Notes under the pieces: generated by a model | What the model was told of the DNA's origin: nothing | Seen by the model: the letters and a program-made list of their open reading frames with translations, nothing else | The model's database searches: none | Translations under genes and position numbers: made by a program | In this document: positions 45,421-54,947 of the stretch, piece by piece | How positions within the stretch are numbered: the stretch's first letter is position 1 | Layout: every line of letters starts with the position of its first letter | Assembly (NCBI GenBank): GCA_964624075.1 | Contig: CAZUWH010000003.1 | Coordinates: 1-64,000, forward strand | DNA from: CAZUWH01 sp964624075 | Lineage (GTDB): Bacteria; Pseudomonadota; Alphaproteobacteria; Rhodospirillales; Rhodospirillaceae | Reading direction: 5' to 3' | DNA length: 64,000 nucleotides

Positions 45421-47888
45421 ATGAGGCCACGGCGCAAATCGATGAACGGGTCGATTTCAACGACGTGGAATCGATCAAGAAAGAACTGATGCATTTCATG
45501 ATCCACGTCGTTGGCGCGGACCCCATGTATGCGACCGAGGAGAACTGGTTCTATGCTCTTGCCGTTCTTGTCCGGGGCAGACTGAGCGAGCTGTACATCC
45601 GGTCGGCCCGCACACAGTATGACCGCGACACCAAACGAACCTACTATCTCTCGATGGAGTTCCTGACCGGACGCAGCCTGGTCAAGCAGCTTTATGACCT
45701 GAGGATCATCGGCAATGTACGAACAGCCCTGGAAGGATTGGGAGTCGACCTCGAGGTAATCGCAGAATTGGAATTCGATGCCGCCCTTGGCAACGGGGGC
45801 CTGGGCCGCCTGGCGGCATGCCTGCTTGATTCGATGGCCACGCATGGTTATCCGGGCTTCGGGTATGGGATCCGTTATGCGTTTGGCATGTTCAGCCAGC
45901 GCATCGAATCCGGCCAGCAGGTGGAACAGCCAGAGCAGTGGTTGCGCCATGGTAACCCCTGGGAATATCCCCGGCCAGAGGTGGTCTATCCAGTCCGCTT
46001 CCATGGGCATGTACTCCGTTTCCGCAATGCCGACGGCAAGGAAATCTGCCAGTGGGTCGATACCGATGACGTCATTGCCATGGCCTATGACGTGCCGGTT
46101 TCAGGCTATGGCTCACCAACAGTCAGTAATCTGCGCTTGTGGACAGCGCGGGCGACACGAGATTTCGACCTGAGCTATTTCAATCAGGGCAATTATATCG
46201 ACGCCGTCCGCGACAAGACCACATCAGAAAATCTGTCCAGGGTGCTCTATCCGGCTGATACCACCCTGATGGGCCAGGAACTGCGGTTGAAACAGGAATA
46301 TTTCTTCGTTAGCGCTTCGCTGCAGGACATCATTGCCCGTTTCAAGCGTACCCATGCGACCCTAGATCTTCTGCCCGACCGGATAGCCATTCAGCTCAAT
46401 GATACCCATCCGGCCCTGTCGGTTGCCGAAATGATGCGCCTGTTGACCGATATCCATGGCTACACGTGGGAGCGGGCGTGGGAAATGACGAGCCACACCT
46501 TCTGCTATACCAATCACACCCTGCTGCCGGAGGCGTTGGAAACCTGGCCGATCTCAATGCTGGAATCGGTTCTTCCCCGTCATCTTGAAATCATCTACCA
46601 GATCAATCACCGCTTCCTGCAGCAGGTGAAATATGTCTTTCCCGGCGATGCCGGTGTATTGCGCCGGATGTCCCTGATCGACGACGATAGCCGGCGCGTG
46701 CGCATGGCGCATCTTGCCACTGTCGGCTCGACCCGTGTCAATGGCGTTGCCGAGCTGCACACCAACCTGATGTGCCAGACGATTTTCGCCGACTTCCATC
46801 GCATGTGGCCACACAAATTCGTCAATGTGACGAACGGCGTGACTCCACGGCGCTGGATGTTGCAAGCCAACCCGGGCCTGTCGAAACTGGTGAGCGAGCG
46901 GATCGGAGAGGATTGGATCACCGATCTTTCCCGTCTCAAAGACCTAGAAGCGTACCTCAATGACGAGACGTTCCTGGAACGGTTCCGGAGCGTCAAGCTC
47001 GACAACAAGAACCGGCTGACTCAGCTGATTCGGACCCGTCTTGGCATTCGTGTCGATCCCACCTCGATGTTTGACGTGCAGGTCAAGCGGATTCATGAAT
47101 ACAAGCGTCAGCTTCTCAATGTCCTGCATGTTATCGGCCGCTATAACCGGCTGCGCGATCATCACGAGGCAGACAGCCTCGTGCCACGTACCGCGATCTT
47201 CGCCGGCAAGTCGGCGCCAGGGTATTACATGGCCAAACTGATCATCCGTCTCATTCATGATGTAGCGGAAATGGTCAATAATGATCCCAAGGTCGGCGAC
47301 CTGATGAAGGTCGTCTTCGTGCCCAACTACAATGTGTCGCTGGCGGAAGTGATCATCCCAGGATCGGATCTGTCGGAGCAGATCTCCACGGCCGGCGCGG
47401 AAGCCTCCGGGACTGGCAACATGAAGTTTGCCCTGAACGGCGCACTCACTATCGGGACGCTAGATGGCGCAAACATCGAGATACGTGAAGCGGTCGGAAG
47501 CGGAAACTTCTTTAAATTCGGGCTGACCGCGGAGGAAGCCCAGGAGCTGCGGTTGCGGGGGTATGACCCATGGCAGTTCTACCGTCGCAATCCGGAACTG
47601 ATGCGGGTCCTGGACATGATCGGTCGGGGATTCTTCTCACCAGGAGAACCGGACCGCTATCGACCTGTTTTCGATTCCCTTCTGAAAGGGGGGGACCATT
47701 ACCTGCTGCTGGCTGACTATGCCTCTTACATCGCCTGTCAGGAACGGGTGGATGCCGCCTTCAACGACCGGAAGGACTGGTCGCGGCGGGCAGCGATCAA
47801 TGTCGCCAACATGGGCCACTTCTCCAGTGACCGCACGGTTCACACCTACGCAAGGGACGTGTGGAGCATAAAGCCGGTCATTCTGTAA
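45408..47888 (+). CDS. glgP: Glycogen/starch phosphorylase
   Basis: Releases glucose 1-phosphate from glycogen. 826 residues from the ATG at 45408 (MQRLNEATAQIDERVDF). GT35 family: TYYLSMEFLTGRSL near residue 77, ALGNGGLGRLAACLLDS near 125, VPNYNVSLAEVIIPGSDLSE near 642, and the pyridoxal-phosphate Lys in EASGTGNMKFALNG near 669. No glgB (branching) or glgX is in the window. Translation is coupled to glgA. Confidence 0.96.
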   Translation: MQRLNEATAQIDERVDFNDVESIKKELMHFMIHVVGADPMYATEENWFYALAVLVRGRLSELYIRSARTQYDRDTKRTYYLSMEFLTGRSLVKQLYDLRIIGNVRTALEGLGVDLEVIAELEFDAALGNGGLGRLAACLLDSMATHGYPGFGYGIRYAFGMFSQRIESGQQVEQPEQWLRHGNPWEYPRPEVVYPVRFHGHVLRFRNADGKEICQWVDTDDVIAMAYDVPVSGYGSPTVSNLRLWTARATRDFDLSYFNQGNYIDAVRDKTTSENLSRVLYPADTTLMGQELRLKQEYFFVSASLQDIIARFKRTHATLDLLPDRIAIQLNDTHPALSVAEMMRLLTDIHGYTWERAWEMTSHTFCYTNHTLLPEALETWPISMLESVLPRHLEIIYQINHRFLQQVKYVFPGDAGVLRRMSLIDDDSRRVRMAHLATVGSTRVNGVAELHTNLMCQTIFADFHRMWPHKFVNVTNGVTPRRWMLQANPGLSKLVSERIGEDWITDLSRLKDLEAYLNDETFLERFRSVKLDNKNRLTQLIRTRLGIRVDPTSMFDVQVKRIHEYKRQLLNVLHVIGRYNRLRDHHEADSLVPRTAIFAGKSAPGYYMAKLIIRLIHDVAEMVNNDPKVGDLMKVVFVPNYNVSLAEVIIPGSDLSEQISTAGAEASGTGNMKFALNGALTIGTLDGANIEIREAVGSGNFFKFGLTAEEAQELRLRGYDPWQFYRRNPELMRVLDMIGRGFFSPGEPDRYRPVFDSLLKGGDHYLLLADYASYIACQERVDAAFNDRKDWSRRAAINVANMGHFSSDRTVHTYARDVWSIKPVIL

Positions 47889-47895
47889 AAAGACT

Positions 47896-47940
47896 CAAAA
47901 AGGGGAGCACGGGGGAGGCCTGCCTCCCCCGTGCTCCCCT
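47896..47940 (-). terminator. 19-bp hairpin terminator downstream of glgP (minus-strand U-run)
   Basis: 47901-47919 (AGGGGAGCACGGGGGAGGC) pairs exactly with 47922-47940. On the minus strand the stem is followed by TTTTT (47900-47896), the signature of an intrinsic terminator for the unknown gene at 48054-48558. On the plus strand no T-run follows, so for glgP it would serve as a stabilising hairpin. Confidence 0.7.
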
Positions 47941-48053
47941 GCGTGGAGCAGTGCCTGCCCAACTACTACATCCCCCAGGGGGGATCATCGACCATCGCGT
48001 TCTATAACCATAAATGGCATCTGTGTCAAGGCAGGGGTGACGGGCCATACGCA

Positions 48054-48558
48054 TCAACCTTGCTGGCGGTGTGTTCGAATGGAAAGGCCTGTCGTCACCC
48101 GGAACAGGCCATGGGCAGACAGCCCAAGCGCCTGCATCCGTTTGAGGCGGTCTTCTTTGGGAAAAGAGGGGCACTGAATTCTGATCGTGCCATCAGGCAG
48201 AGTCTTGAAAACCAGAAGAACGGCATTGCGGCGGATGAACGTAACCTGTCCGCTGTTCCCCGAACTGGCCTTCGCGCTGGTAGTGCTACCTTGTAGCGAC
48301 CCCCGCCCAGCGCGCGGACTTCCCGAAAGTGCGAGTCCCGACGCAGGTCGTTCTCGAAGGCACGGATTTTCTCCTCGATTCCGGATCCCTTCAATCTTCC
48401 CTTCAGAATCTCCTCATGCAATGGAATCCAGGTCAGGACACCATGGTAGCTGAGGGCATACCGCCCCTCTCCGCCCAGACGAACCTCGGCCTTGAAATCG
48501 TCAGGCAGATAGAAACCTTCTCAGCAGAAGAGCCGTTAGATTGACAACCAAAAGTCAT
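48054..48558 (-). pseudogene. Unrecognised gene, about 168 codons with two frameshifts
   Basis: Possible start at 48558 (MTFGCQSNGSSAE), frame change near 48505, then GFYLPDDFKAEVRLGGEGRY, HEEILKGRLKGSGIEEKIRA and FREVRALGGGRYKVALP. A second change near 48265 leads into SGQVTFIRRNAVLLVFKTLP and KEDRLKRMQALGLSAHGLFR, ending at 48054. The amphipathic, charged, strand-and-helix pattern reads as genuine protein across all three frames. A strong minus-strand terminator follows. I cannot assign a family. Errors or real decay are both possible. Confidence 0.5.
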
Positions 48559-48639
48559 CTTATAAAGACGCACAACTTCTTATTGAGTCATCAATATTGA
48601 AACTATTTTCTGCTAAAGGTACGCATTCCCATGGTTTCT

Positions 48640-49422
48640 TCAAATCTGCTCCCTCTTGATGCGTTGCCAGAGACGGTCCATGGTTTCGGCATCCGTGGTG
48701 TGTTCGAGCAACGACTCGAGCCGACGGAACCGGTGTTCGAACTTGCCGTTGGCCCGGCGCAGGGCTGTTTCAGGATCGATCTTCAGCTTCCGGGCAAGGT
48801 TGACGCACGCAAACAGCAGGTCGCCCATCTCATCCTCCAGCCGTTCGGGAGTGGCCCCTTCGGCAAGGACAGTGCGCAGTTCTACGGCCTCTTCATCAAC
48901 CTTGTCGATCACGGGCATGGCCGAAGGCCAGTCGAACCCCACGCGTGCCGCCCGGAGCCCAAGCTTGCAGGCCCGGGTCAGGGCGGGCAGGGTGGCGGCG
49001 ATGCCGTCCAGAACGCTCGGTCGTTCCTGCATGTCCTGCCGGCGGCGTTCGTCTGCCTTCAAGGCTTCCCATACCGCTAGTTGCATCTCGGCGCTGTCCA
49101 CCTTCATGTCGCCAAACACATGAGGATGACGGCGTACGAGCTTGTCTGCAAGCACCGTTGCGATGTCGGCAAAGGTGAACAACCCTTCTTCCTGGGCCAT
49201 CTGGGCGTAGAAGAGCACCTGCAGGAGCAGATCGCCAAGCTCTTCCTTGAGCAGGGCCATGTCGCCTTTTTCAATGGCGTCGACGACCTCGTAGACTTCC
49301 TCGATGGTGTGGGGGACGATGCTGGCGAAGGTCTGTTCGACATCCCAGGGACAGCCGCCAACAGGGTCTCGCAGTCTTGCCATGATGTCGAGCAGCCGCC
49401 CAATGCCGTGATCCTGAGTCAT
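48640..49422 (-). CDS. mazG: Nucleoside triphosphate pyrophosphohydrolase MazG
   Basis: Hydrolyses NTPs/dNTPs to monophosphates and pyrophosphate. 260 residues from MTQDHGIGRLLDIM at 49422, with two MazG halves. The first, complete, contains CPWDVEQTFASIVPHTIEE near 24, EEVYEVVDAIEKGD near 42 and LKEELGDLLLQVLFYAQMA near 57. The second is more diverged (VDEEAVELRTVLAEGATPE, LEDEMGDLLFACVNLARKL near 205). Divergent from parC across 105 bases. Confidence 0.94.
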   Translation of the reverse strand: MTQDHGIGRLLDIMARLRDPVGGCPWDVEQTFASIVPHTIEEVYEVVDAIEKGDMALLKEELGDLLLQVLFYAQMAQEEGLFTFADIATVLADKLVRRHPHVFGDMKVDSAEMQLAVWEALKADERRRQDMQERPSVLDGIAATLPALTRACKLGLRAARVGFDWPSAMPVIDKVDEEAVELRTVLAEGATPERLEDEMGDLLFACVNLARKLKIDPETALRRANGKFEHRFRRLESLLEHTTDAETMDRLWQRIKREQI

Positions 49423-49527
49423 GCGTCCATTTTCCTTTTTCCTTCCGGGATGTTCTTGAACCATAGGGGGAAAGACAGCTTTGTGAGAGGATCCCCGCGT
49501 ACGGCTTGTTTTTCTATGTGATACGGC

Positions 49528-51762
49528 ATGGGTCCGCAAGATTTGCAGGAAAGGCTGATGGGTGAAAAAGTGATCGACGTTGGGCTGGGGGATGCGCTAA
49601 GCGAACGCTACCTGGCCTATGCCCTGTCAACCATCGTGGCGCGTTCCCTGCCCGATGTCCGGGACGGCCTGAAGCCTGTTCACCGGCGCCTTCTGTTCGC
49701 CATGCGGGCGTTACGGCTGGACCCGGACGCGGCCTTCAAGAAATGTGCCCGAGTCGTCGGCGATGTAATCGGCAAGTTCCATCCGCACGGCGACGCGGCC
49801 GTCTACGAAGCGCTGGTGCGTCTGGCCCAGGACTTTGCTGCGCGTTATCCGCTAGTGGAAGGGCAGGGCAACTTCGGCAACGTCGATGGCGACAATCCGG
49901 CGGCCATGCGTTACACGGAGGCACGCCTGACCGCCGTTGCCCAGGCCCTGATGGAGGGACTGGAAGAGGACACCGTCGATTTTCGCTTGACCTATGACGG
50001 TGAGGAGAGGGAACCGGTCCTCATGCCAGCGGCCTTCCCTAATCTGCTTGCTAATGGTGCCACTGGCATTGCGGTCGGCATGGCCACCAGCATCCCCCCC
50101 CACAACCTCGGCGAATTGTGCGATGCCCTCTTATCCCTGATCCGCAAGCCGGACGGCGACGTCGCTGATCTGATGCGGCTGGTGCACGGGCCCGATTTTC
50201 CCACCGGCGGTGTTCTGGTCGAGAAGGCTGAGACCCTTCTCGAAGCCTACCGCACGGGACGAGGCAGTTTGCGCCTCCGCGCCCGCTGGGAGGTCGAAAA
50301 GCTTTCGCATGGACTCTATCAGGTCGTGGTTACCGAAATCCCTTATCAGGTCCAGAAGGCGAAGGTGATCGAACGCATTGCTGACCTGCTGGCGGAACGA
50401 AGATTGCCGCTTCTAGCCGACGTGCGCGATGAATCCACCGACACGGTACGCATCGTCCTTGAACCCCGCAGCCGTACCATCGATCCAGGTTACCTGATGG
50501 AGCAGTTGTTTCATGCCACCGATCTTGAAAGCCGCGTCATGCTCAACATGAACGTGCTCGATGCCGACGGCGTCCCGCGGGTCATGAGCTTGACGCAGAT
50601 CCTGAAAGGCTTTCTTGATCACCGCCATGTGGTTCTGGAGCGGCGAACACGGCATCGCCTGGGCCGGATCGCCCATCGTCTCGAGGTGCTGGAGGGATAT
50701 CTCAAGGCGTATCTGAATCTGGATGAGGTCATCCGCATCATTCGCGAAGAAGGTGATCCCGGACCGGCCTTGAGGACTGCCTTCGTGCTGACCGACGGGC
50801 AGGCCGAGGCCATCCTCAATATGCGCCTGCGCAATCTGCACCGGCTGGAAGAAAAGGATATCCGCGACGAGCATACTAGCCTGCGTGCAGAAAAGGCCGT
50901 TCTGGAACGGCTGTTGGCCGAACCAGTCGCGCGCTGGCAGCGCATTGGCGAAGAAATCAGGGAGGTGCGCCGCAAGTTCGGTCCGGCGACCCGACTCGGA
51001 CGACGACGGACCGAGATCGGCCCGGCAGCCACAGTGGCCGAAAGCCCTGGGGAAGCCCTGGTTGAACGTGAGTCCATTACGGTCGTGCTGTCGGAAAAAG
51101 GCTGGCTGCGAGCCGTGAAAGGACACACGGATGCCGACCTCAGGTTCAAGGAGGGTGACGCTCTGCGCTTTGCGGTTCAGACGACGACAGCCAAACGTCT
51201 TCTTCTTTTTGCCAGCAATGGCCGCTTCTACACGCTGGCGGCCGACAGGCTGCCGCGGGGGCGCGGTTCCGGTGAGCCGTTGCGTCTGTCCATTGATCTT
51301 GCCAACGATGCCGATATCGTCGCCCTGTTTGTTCACGACCCTGGCCGCCGACTGCTCCTGGTCTCGCGCTCTGGACGCGGTTTCATTGTCGAGGAAAACG
51401 GAATTCTCGCCCAGACCCGTAATGGCAAACGGATCATGGAGGTTGGCGAGACCGACACGGCGCGTTTCTGCCTGCCGGTTACGGGCGATGCGGTCGCCTT
51501 GCTGGGCGAAACGCGTCGTCTCCTGGTGCTACGGATCGACGATGTGCCCGTGATGGGGAAGGGCAGGGGGGTCGGCCTGCAGAAGTCCCATGGTGCTGGA
51601 CTGGCGGATGTGAAGATTTTCACTCTGGCAGAGGGACTGTCGTTCTCTTCTGGCGGTCAGGTCAGGATCGAGAAGGATCTTGCCCCCTGGCTGGGGCAAC
51701 GCGGCCAGAGTGGTCGTCTACCGCCGCCCGGTTTCCCGCACAGCAACCTCTTCGATGCGTAA
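49528..51762 (+). CDS. parC: DNA topoisomerase IV subunit A
   Basis: Breaking/rejoining subunit that decatenates chromosomes. 744 residues: SERYLAYALSTIVARSLPDV near residue 25, KPVHRRLLFAMRAL, QRDR segment GKFHPHGDAAVYEALVRLAQ near 87, catalytic Tyr in AAMRYTEARL near 131, tower and coiled-coil (about 340-480), and a C-terminal beta-pinwheel (about 500-740). At the position matching E. coli Ser80 the residue is Ala. An ATG at 49558 is a possible later start. Confidence 0.94.
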   Translation: MGPQDLQERLMGEKVIDVGLGDALSERYLAYALSTIVARSLPDVRDGLKPVHRRLLFAMRALRLDPDAAFKKCARVVGDVIGKFHPHGDAAVYEALVRLAQDFAARYPLVEGQGNFGNVDGDNPAAMRYTEARLTAVAQALMEGLEEDTVDFRLTYDGEEREPVLMPAAFPNLLANGATGIAVGMATSIPPHNLGELCDALLSLIRKPDGDVADLMRLVHGPDFPTGGVLVEKAETLLEAYRTGRGSLRLRARWEVEKLSHGLYQVVVTEIPYQVQKAKVIERIADLLAERRLPLLADVRDESTDTVRIVLEPRSRTIDPGYLMEQLFHATDLESRVMLNMNVLDADGVPRVMSLTQILKGFLDHRHVVLERRTRHRLGRIAHRLEVLEGYLKAYLNLDEVIRIIREEGDPGPALRTAFVLTDGQAEAILNMRLRNLHRLEEKDIRDEHTSLRAEKAVLERLLAEPVARWQRIGEEIREVRRKFGPATRLGRRRTEIGPAATVAESPGEALVERESITVVLSEKGWLRAVKGHTDADLRFKEGDALRFAVQTTTAKRLLLFASNGRFYTLAADRLPRGRGSGEPLRLSIDLANDADIVALFVHDPGRRLLLVSRSGRGFIVEENGILAQTRNGKRIMEVGETDTARFCLPVTGDAVALLGETRRLLVLRIDDVPVMGKGRGVGLQKSHGAGLADVKIFTLAEGLSFSSGGQVRIEKDLAPWLGQRGQSGRLPPPGFPHSNLFDA

Positions 51763-52600
51763 TATAAAATTGATTGAATATATTCATTTTGTTGACACAA
51801 TCGAAGCAAGCCAGGAGCCGCGGATACGGGCCAGCCGTCACCTGGGAGAGGTCACGATGCCGTCTGTAGGCGGGCGGATGGCACCGACGTAGGGACAGAT
51901 CGAGACAGAGACTATTTATATAATACCCTGGCGCAATCGAGTAGTCGCACCATCGTGCGCACGGTGCCCGGGCCCGGATGCGACCACGGCCGGCTGTGCA
52001 TCTAGTCTGGGTCGGCGGCACAATCTGCAAATGTGCCCGGGAGCTCGTATGGGATCGGGGCATTGAGGATATCGGCGAGGGGTTTCAAACACATCGTCAC
52101 GGAGCCGGTCAACCTCCTTGATTCCGGTGGACAGACCTAAAGCTCCGAAGGAAAGGTGTCTGCGGTACGGCGCTTCCGGAATTGTGCCGGTGCGCTTCTT
52201 GACATCGGTCATAGAAATTCGCCCAAGACTTTGCGAGTGGGTCGAGCGGCCCGGTGCTGTATTCCCGTAAACAGAGCAGCAACTGAAAACCATATGCCAA
52301 ACCACGTGCGTCCTCCAATAGGTACCCACTGCCCCGAACAGGCCGAGTAGTAGCCGACCGGTGTCTCCCATGGGATGGGAAATGATAGTCGCATAATATA
52401 TATTATGCATAGTTCACCGATTGACCAGCCGTCCGCAATTGGCCGACCGGTACGGTATACGGTAAGCTGGATCCTGTCCTGATTGTCTCCGACGCCACCC
52501 GCAGATGGCTGCCGCTTCGCGGGCGGGCTCATGCCGGGGGAGAGATTAACCGGGAGATAAGATAAACCCGCCCAGCCATCTATCCATGGCCTCACGCTAT
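51763..52600. other. 838-bp region without a recognisable gene
   Basis: Begins AT-rich (about 51760-51800) after parC. An 18-bp perfect palindrome GCATAATATATATTATGC lies at 52391-52408. Minus-strand frames give some protein-like pieces (for example MTDVKKRTGTIPEAPYRRHL from about 52210, and RTWFGIWFSVAALFTGIQH near 52300) but none extends or matches a family I know. Probably the remains of one or two lost genes between parC and ugd. Confidence 0.5.
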
Positions 52601-53935
52601 TCAGCGGTGACTGGGAAGACCACTGAACGGGCGACCAAGACAACTATACCGGAATCCGGCCTGCACCATTTCAAGTGGATCATAGATGTTGCGGAGATCA
52701 ACTATGACAGGCTCTTTCAGCAAGGCACGCATGCGTACCAGATCAAGACTGCGAAATGCGTTCCACTCGGTCAGAATGACCAGACCCCCAGCCCCTTCCA
52801 TGGCCTTGTAGGCATTGGGGCAATAGACGATGTCGGGCATAAATTTCCGCGCTTCGTCCATGCCTTCGGGATCAAAGGCATGGACGACGGCCTTCGCCTT
52901 CTGCAAGGCCGGTATGATATCGAGACTGGGAGACTCACGCATGTCATCCGTATTCGGCTTGAATGTCAGGCCCAGCACTGCAATGATCTTGCCGACCACC
53001 GATTCACCACACGCTGCGATGATTCTGTCTGCCATTCCCTTCTTGCGGCGGCTATTGATATCCACCACCGTTTCAACGATGCGTAAAGGCATATCATGGT
53101 CGCGGGCCGTCTGGACCAGGGCCAGCGTGTCCTTGGGAAAGCACGAACCGCCGTAACCCGGGCCAGGATGCAGAAACTTGCGACCGATACGGCCGTCAAG
53201 ACCGATGCCACGGGCAAGGTCGTGAACATCGGCACCGGTTTTTTCACACAAATCAGCAAGTTCGTTGATGAAAGTAATCTTAGTAGCAAGAAAGGTGTTG
53301 GCGGCATACTTGATCAGTTCCGATGTCTCAAGACCCGTGAACAAGATCGGCGTCTCAATCAGGTATAGAACCCGATAAAGTCGGCGCATTACATCGCGGG
53401 CACGTTCGGATTCCGCACCGATTACCACCCGATCGGGACGCATGAAGTCATTGATGGCCGACCCCTCGCGCAGGAATTCTGGGTTGGAAACCATATCAAA
53501 GGCGACCTCGGGCCGTGCCACCCGGATAATGGATGCCACCTTGCGACCGGTTCCCACCGGCACGGTGGATTTGGTCACGACGATAGTATGACTGCCAGTC
53601 GGCAGGGCCTCGGCAATCTCATGAGCCGCCTCGAACACATAGGTCAGATCGGCATGCCCATCACCCCGCCGGCTCGGTGTCCCAACGGCAATGAAAACTG
53701 CTTCTGCCCCAGTCACGGCCTCGCGCAGATCTGTGGTGAAGGAAAGCCGCCTTGCCGCGGCGTTGTTTTCGACCAGTGCCGCCAGACCGGGTTCGTAGAT
53801 AGGCACCCTGCCCTGTTGCAACAGCGCAATCTTGTCCTTGTCCTTGTCAACGCAGACCACGTCAATGCCAAACTCGGAAAAACAGGCCCCAGATACCAGA
53901 CCGACATAGCCGGCTCCGATCATGGCGATGCGCAT
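52601..53935 (-). CDS. ugd: UDP-glucose 6-dehydrogenase
   Basis: Oxidises UDP-glucose to UDP-glucuronate with two NAD+, supplying polysaccharide and lipid-modification precursors. 444 residues: N-terminal Rossmann MRIAMIGAGYVGLVSGACFS, VFIAVGTPSRRGDGHADLTY near 76, VVTKSTVPVGTG near 117, catalytic Cys in GYGGSCFPKDTLAL near 256, C-terminal NAD domain (AVLGLTFKPNTDDMRESPS near 319). Lies 15 bases after galU on the same strand, so its substrate supplier is in the same operon. Confidence 0.95.
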   Translation of the reverse strand: MRIAMIGAGYVGLVSGACFSEFGIDVVCVDKDKDKIALLQQGRVPIYEPGLAALVENNAAARRLSFTTDLREAVTGAEAVFIAVGTPSRRGDGHADLTYVFEAAHEIAEALPTGSHTIVVTKSTVPVGTGRKVASIIRVARPEVAFDMVSNPEFLREGSAINDFMRPDRVVIGAESERARDVMRRLYRVLYLIETPILFTGLETSELIKYAANTFLATKITFINELADLCEKTGADVHDLARGIGLDGRIGRKFLHPGPGYGGSCFPKDTLALVQTARDHDMPLRIVETVVDINSRRKKGMADRIIAACGESVVGKIIAVLGLTFKPNTDDMRESPSLDIIPALQKAKAVVHAFDPEGMDEARKFMPDIVYCPNAYKAMEGAGGLVILTEWNAFRSLDLVRMRALLKEPVIVDLRNIYDPLEMVQAGFRYSCLGRPFSGLPSHR

Positions 53936-53950
53936 GGAAGCTTTCCTGTC

Positions 53951-54829
53951 CTAATAATGGGACAACAGTTCCCGCAGGGCTTCGATCACCTGGTCGCGCA
54001 TTTCCGGCCGTTGCAGGGCGTAGGCAACAGTGGCGTGCAGGAACCCGACCTTGTCGCCGCAATCGAAGCGCTGACCCTCGAAGCGCAGGCCATGGAAGGG
54101 AATGCGGCCAATGGTGGCGTTGATGGCGTCGGTAAGCTGGATCTCGTTACCACTGCCACTGATTTTGCGGTCAAGGTATTCGAACACTGCCGGGTGCAGG
54201 ATATAGCGGCCGGTAATGGAAATGTTCGAGGGTGCCTGGGTCGGATCCGGCTTCTCGATCAATCCTCTGGCCTGAACCAGACGGCCATGGTTGTGCTCGA
54301 CATCAAGGATGCCATAGCGCCTGACATGTTCAGGGGGAACGTCCATCACCGCCACAACATTGCCGCCCGTTTCGGCATGGACATCCACCATCTGTTTCAG
54401 GCAGGGCACATGGGCCAGGATGAGGTCGTCAGGTAGGATGACGGCAAAGGGTTCATTCTCGACTAGATCACGGGCACACCACACGGCGTGGCCCAGGCCA
54501 AGCGGCACATGCTGACGGGTATAGGAAATCTGTCCCGATTTCGGCATCCAGCTCGTCACGGCCGCGATCAGATCATGCTTGCCACGATCGTTCAACAGGC
54601 GTTCCAGTTCTGGTGCGGAGTCGAAGTGATCTTCTAGGGCACTCTTGCCCCGACCGGTTACGAAGATAAAATGTTCGATCCCGGCCTCCCGCGCCTCCTC
54701 GACCGCATATTGAATGAGAGGTTTGTCAACGACCGGCAGCATTTCCTTGGGCATGGCCTTGGTAGCAGGCAGGAATCGCGTGCCCATACCTGCCACTGGA
54801 AAAACGGCCTTGCGTACGCGTTGCGGCAT
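53951..54829 (-). CDS. galU: UTP-glucose-1-phosphate uridylyltransferase
   Basis: Makes UDP-glucose from glucose 1-phosphate and UTP. 292 residues from MPQRVRKAVFPVAGMGTRFL at 54829. Nucleotide-binding VAGMGTRFLPATKAMPKEML near residue 13, VDKPLIQYAVEEA near 36, LGHAVWCARDLV near 110, and FAVILPDDLIL near 126. First gene of a galU-ugd operon. Together with glgP, which releases glucose 1-phosphate, it connects stored glycogen with nucleotide-sugar synthesis. Confidence 0.95.
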   Translation of the reverse strand: MPQRVRKAVFPVAGMGTRFLPATKAMPKEMLPVVDKPLIQYAVEEAREAGIEHFIFVTGRGKSALEDHFDSAPELERLLNDRGKHDLIAAVTSWMPKSGQISYTRQHVPLGLGHAVWCARDLVENEPFAVILPDDLILAHVPCLKQMVDVHAETGGNVVAVMDVPPEHVRRYGILDVEHNHGRLVQARGLIEKPDPTQAPSNISITGRYILHPAVFEYLDRKISGSGNEIQLTDAINATIGRIPFHGLRFEGQRFDCGDKVGFLHATVAYALQRPEMRDQVIEALRELLSHY

Positions 54830-54947
54830 AGCATCCCCTTCAGGTCTTCTCTGTCTGGAAAGGTTTCGTTGAACTAGGTCCGTTCTTGTGCCATGCGCGA
54901 CAACCTTGCGCAAGCGACAGAATAGAAATGCATCGGCCCCCTTCTCT

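Noticed and set aside
50413..51336. 307-residue minus-strand frame within parC
   Set aside because: Antisense of the conserved ParC tower and C-terminal domain.
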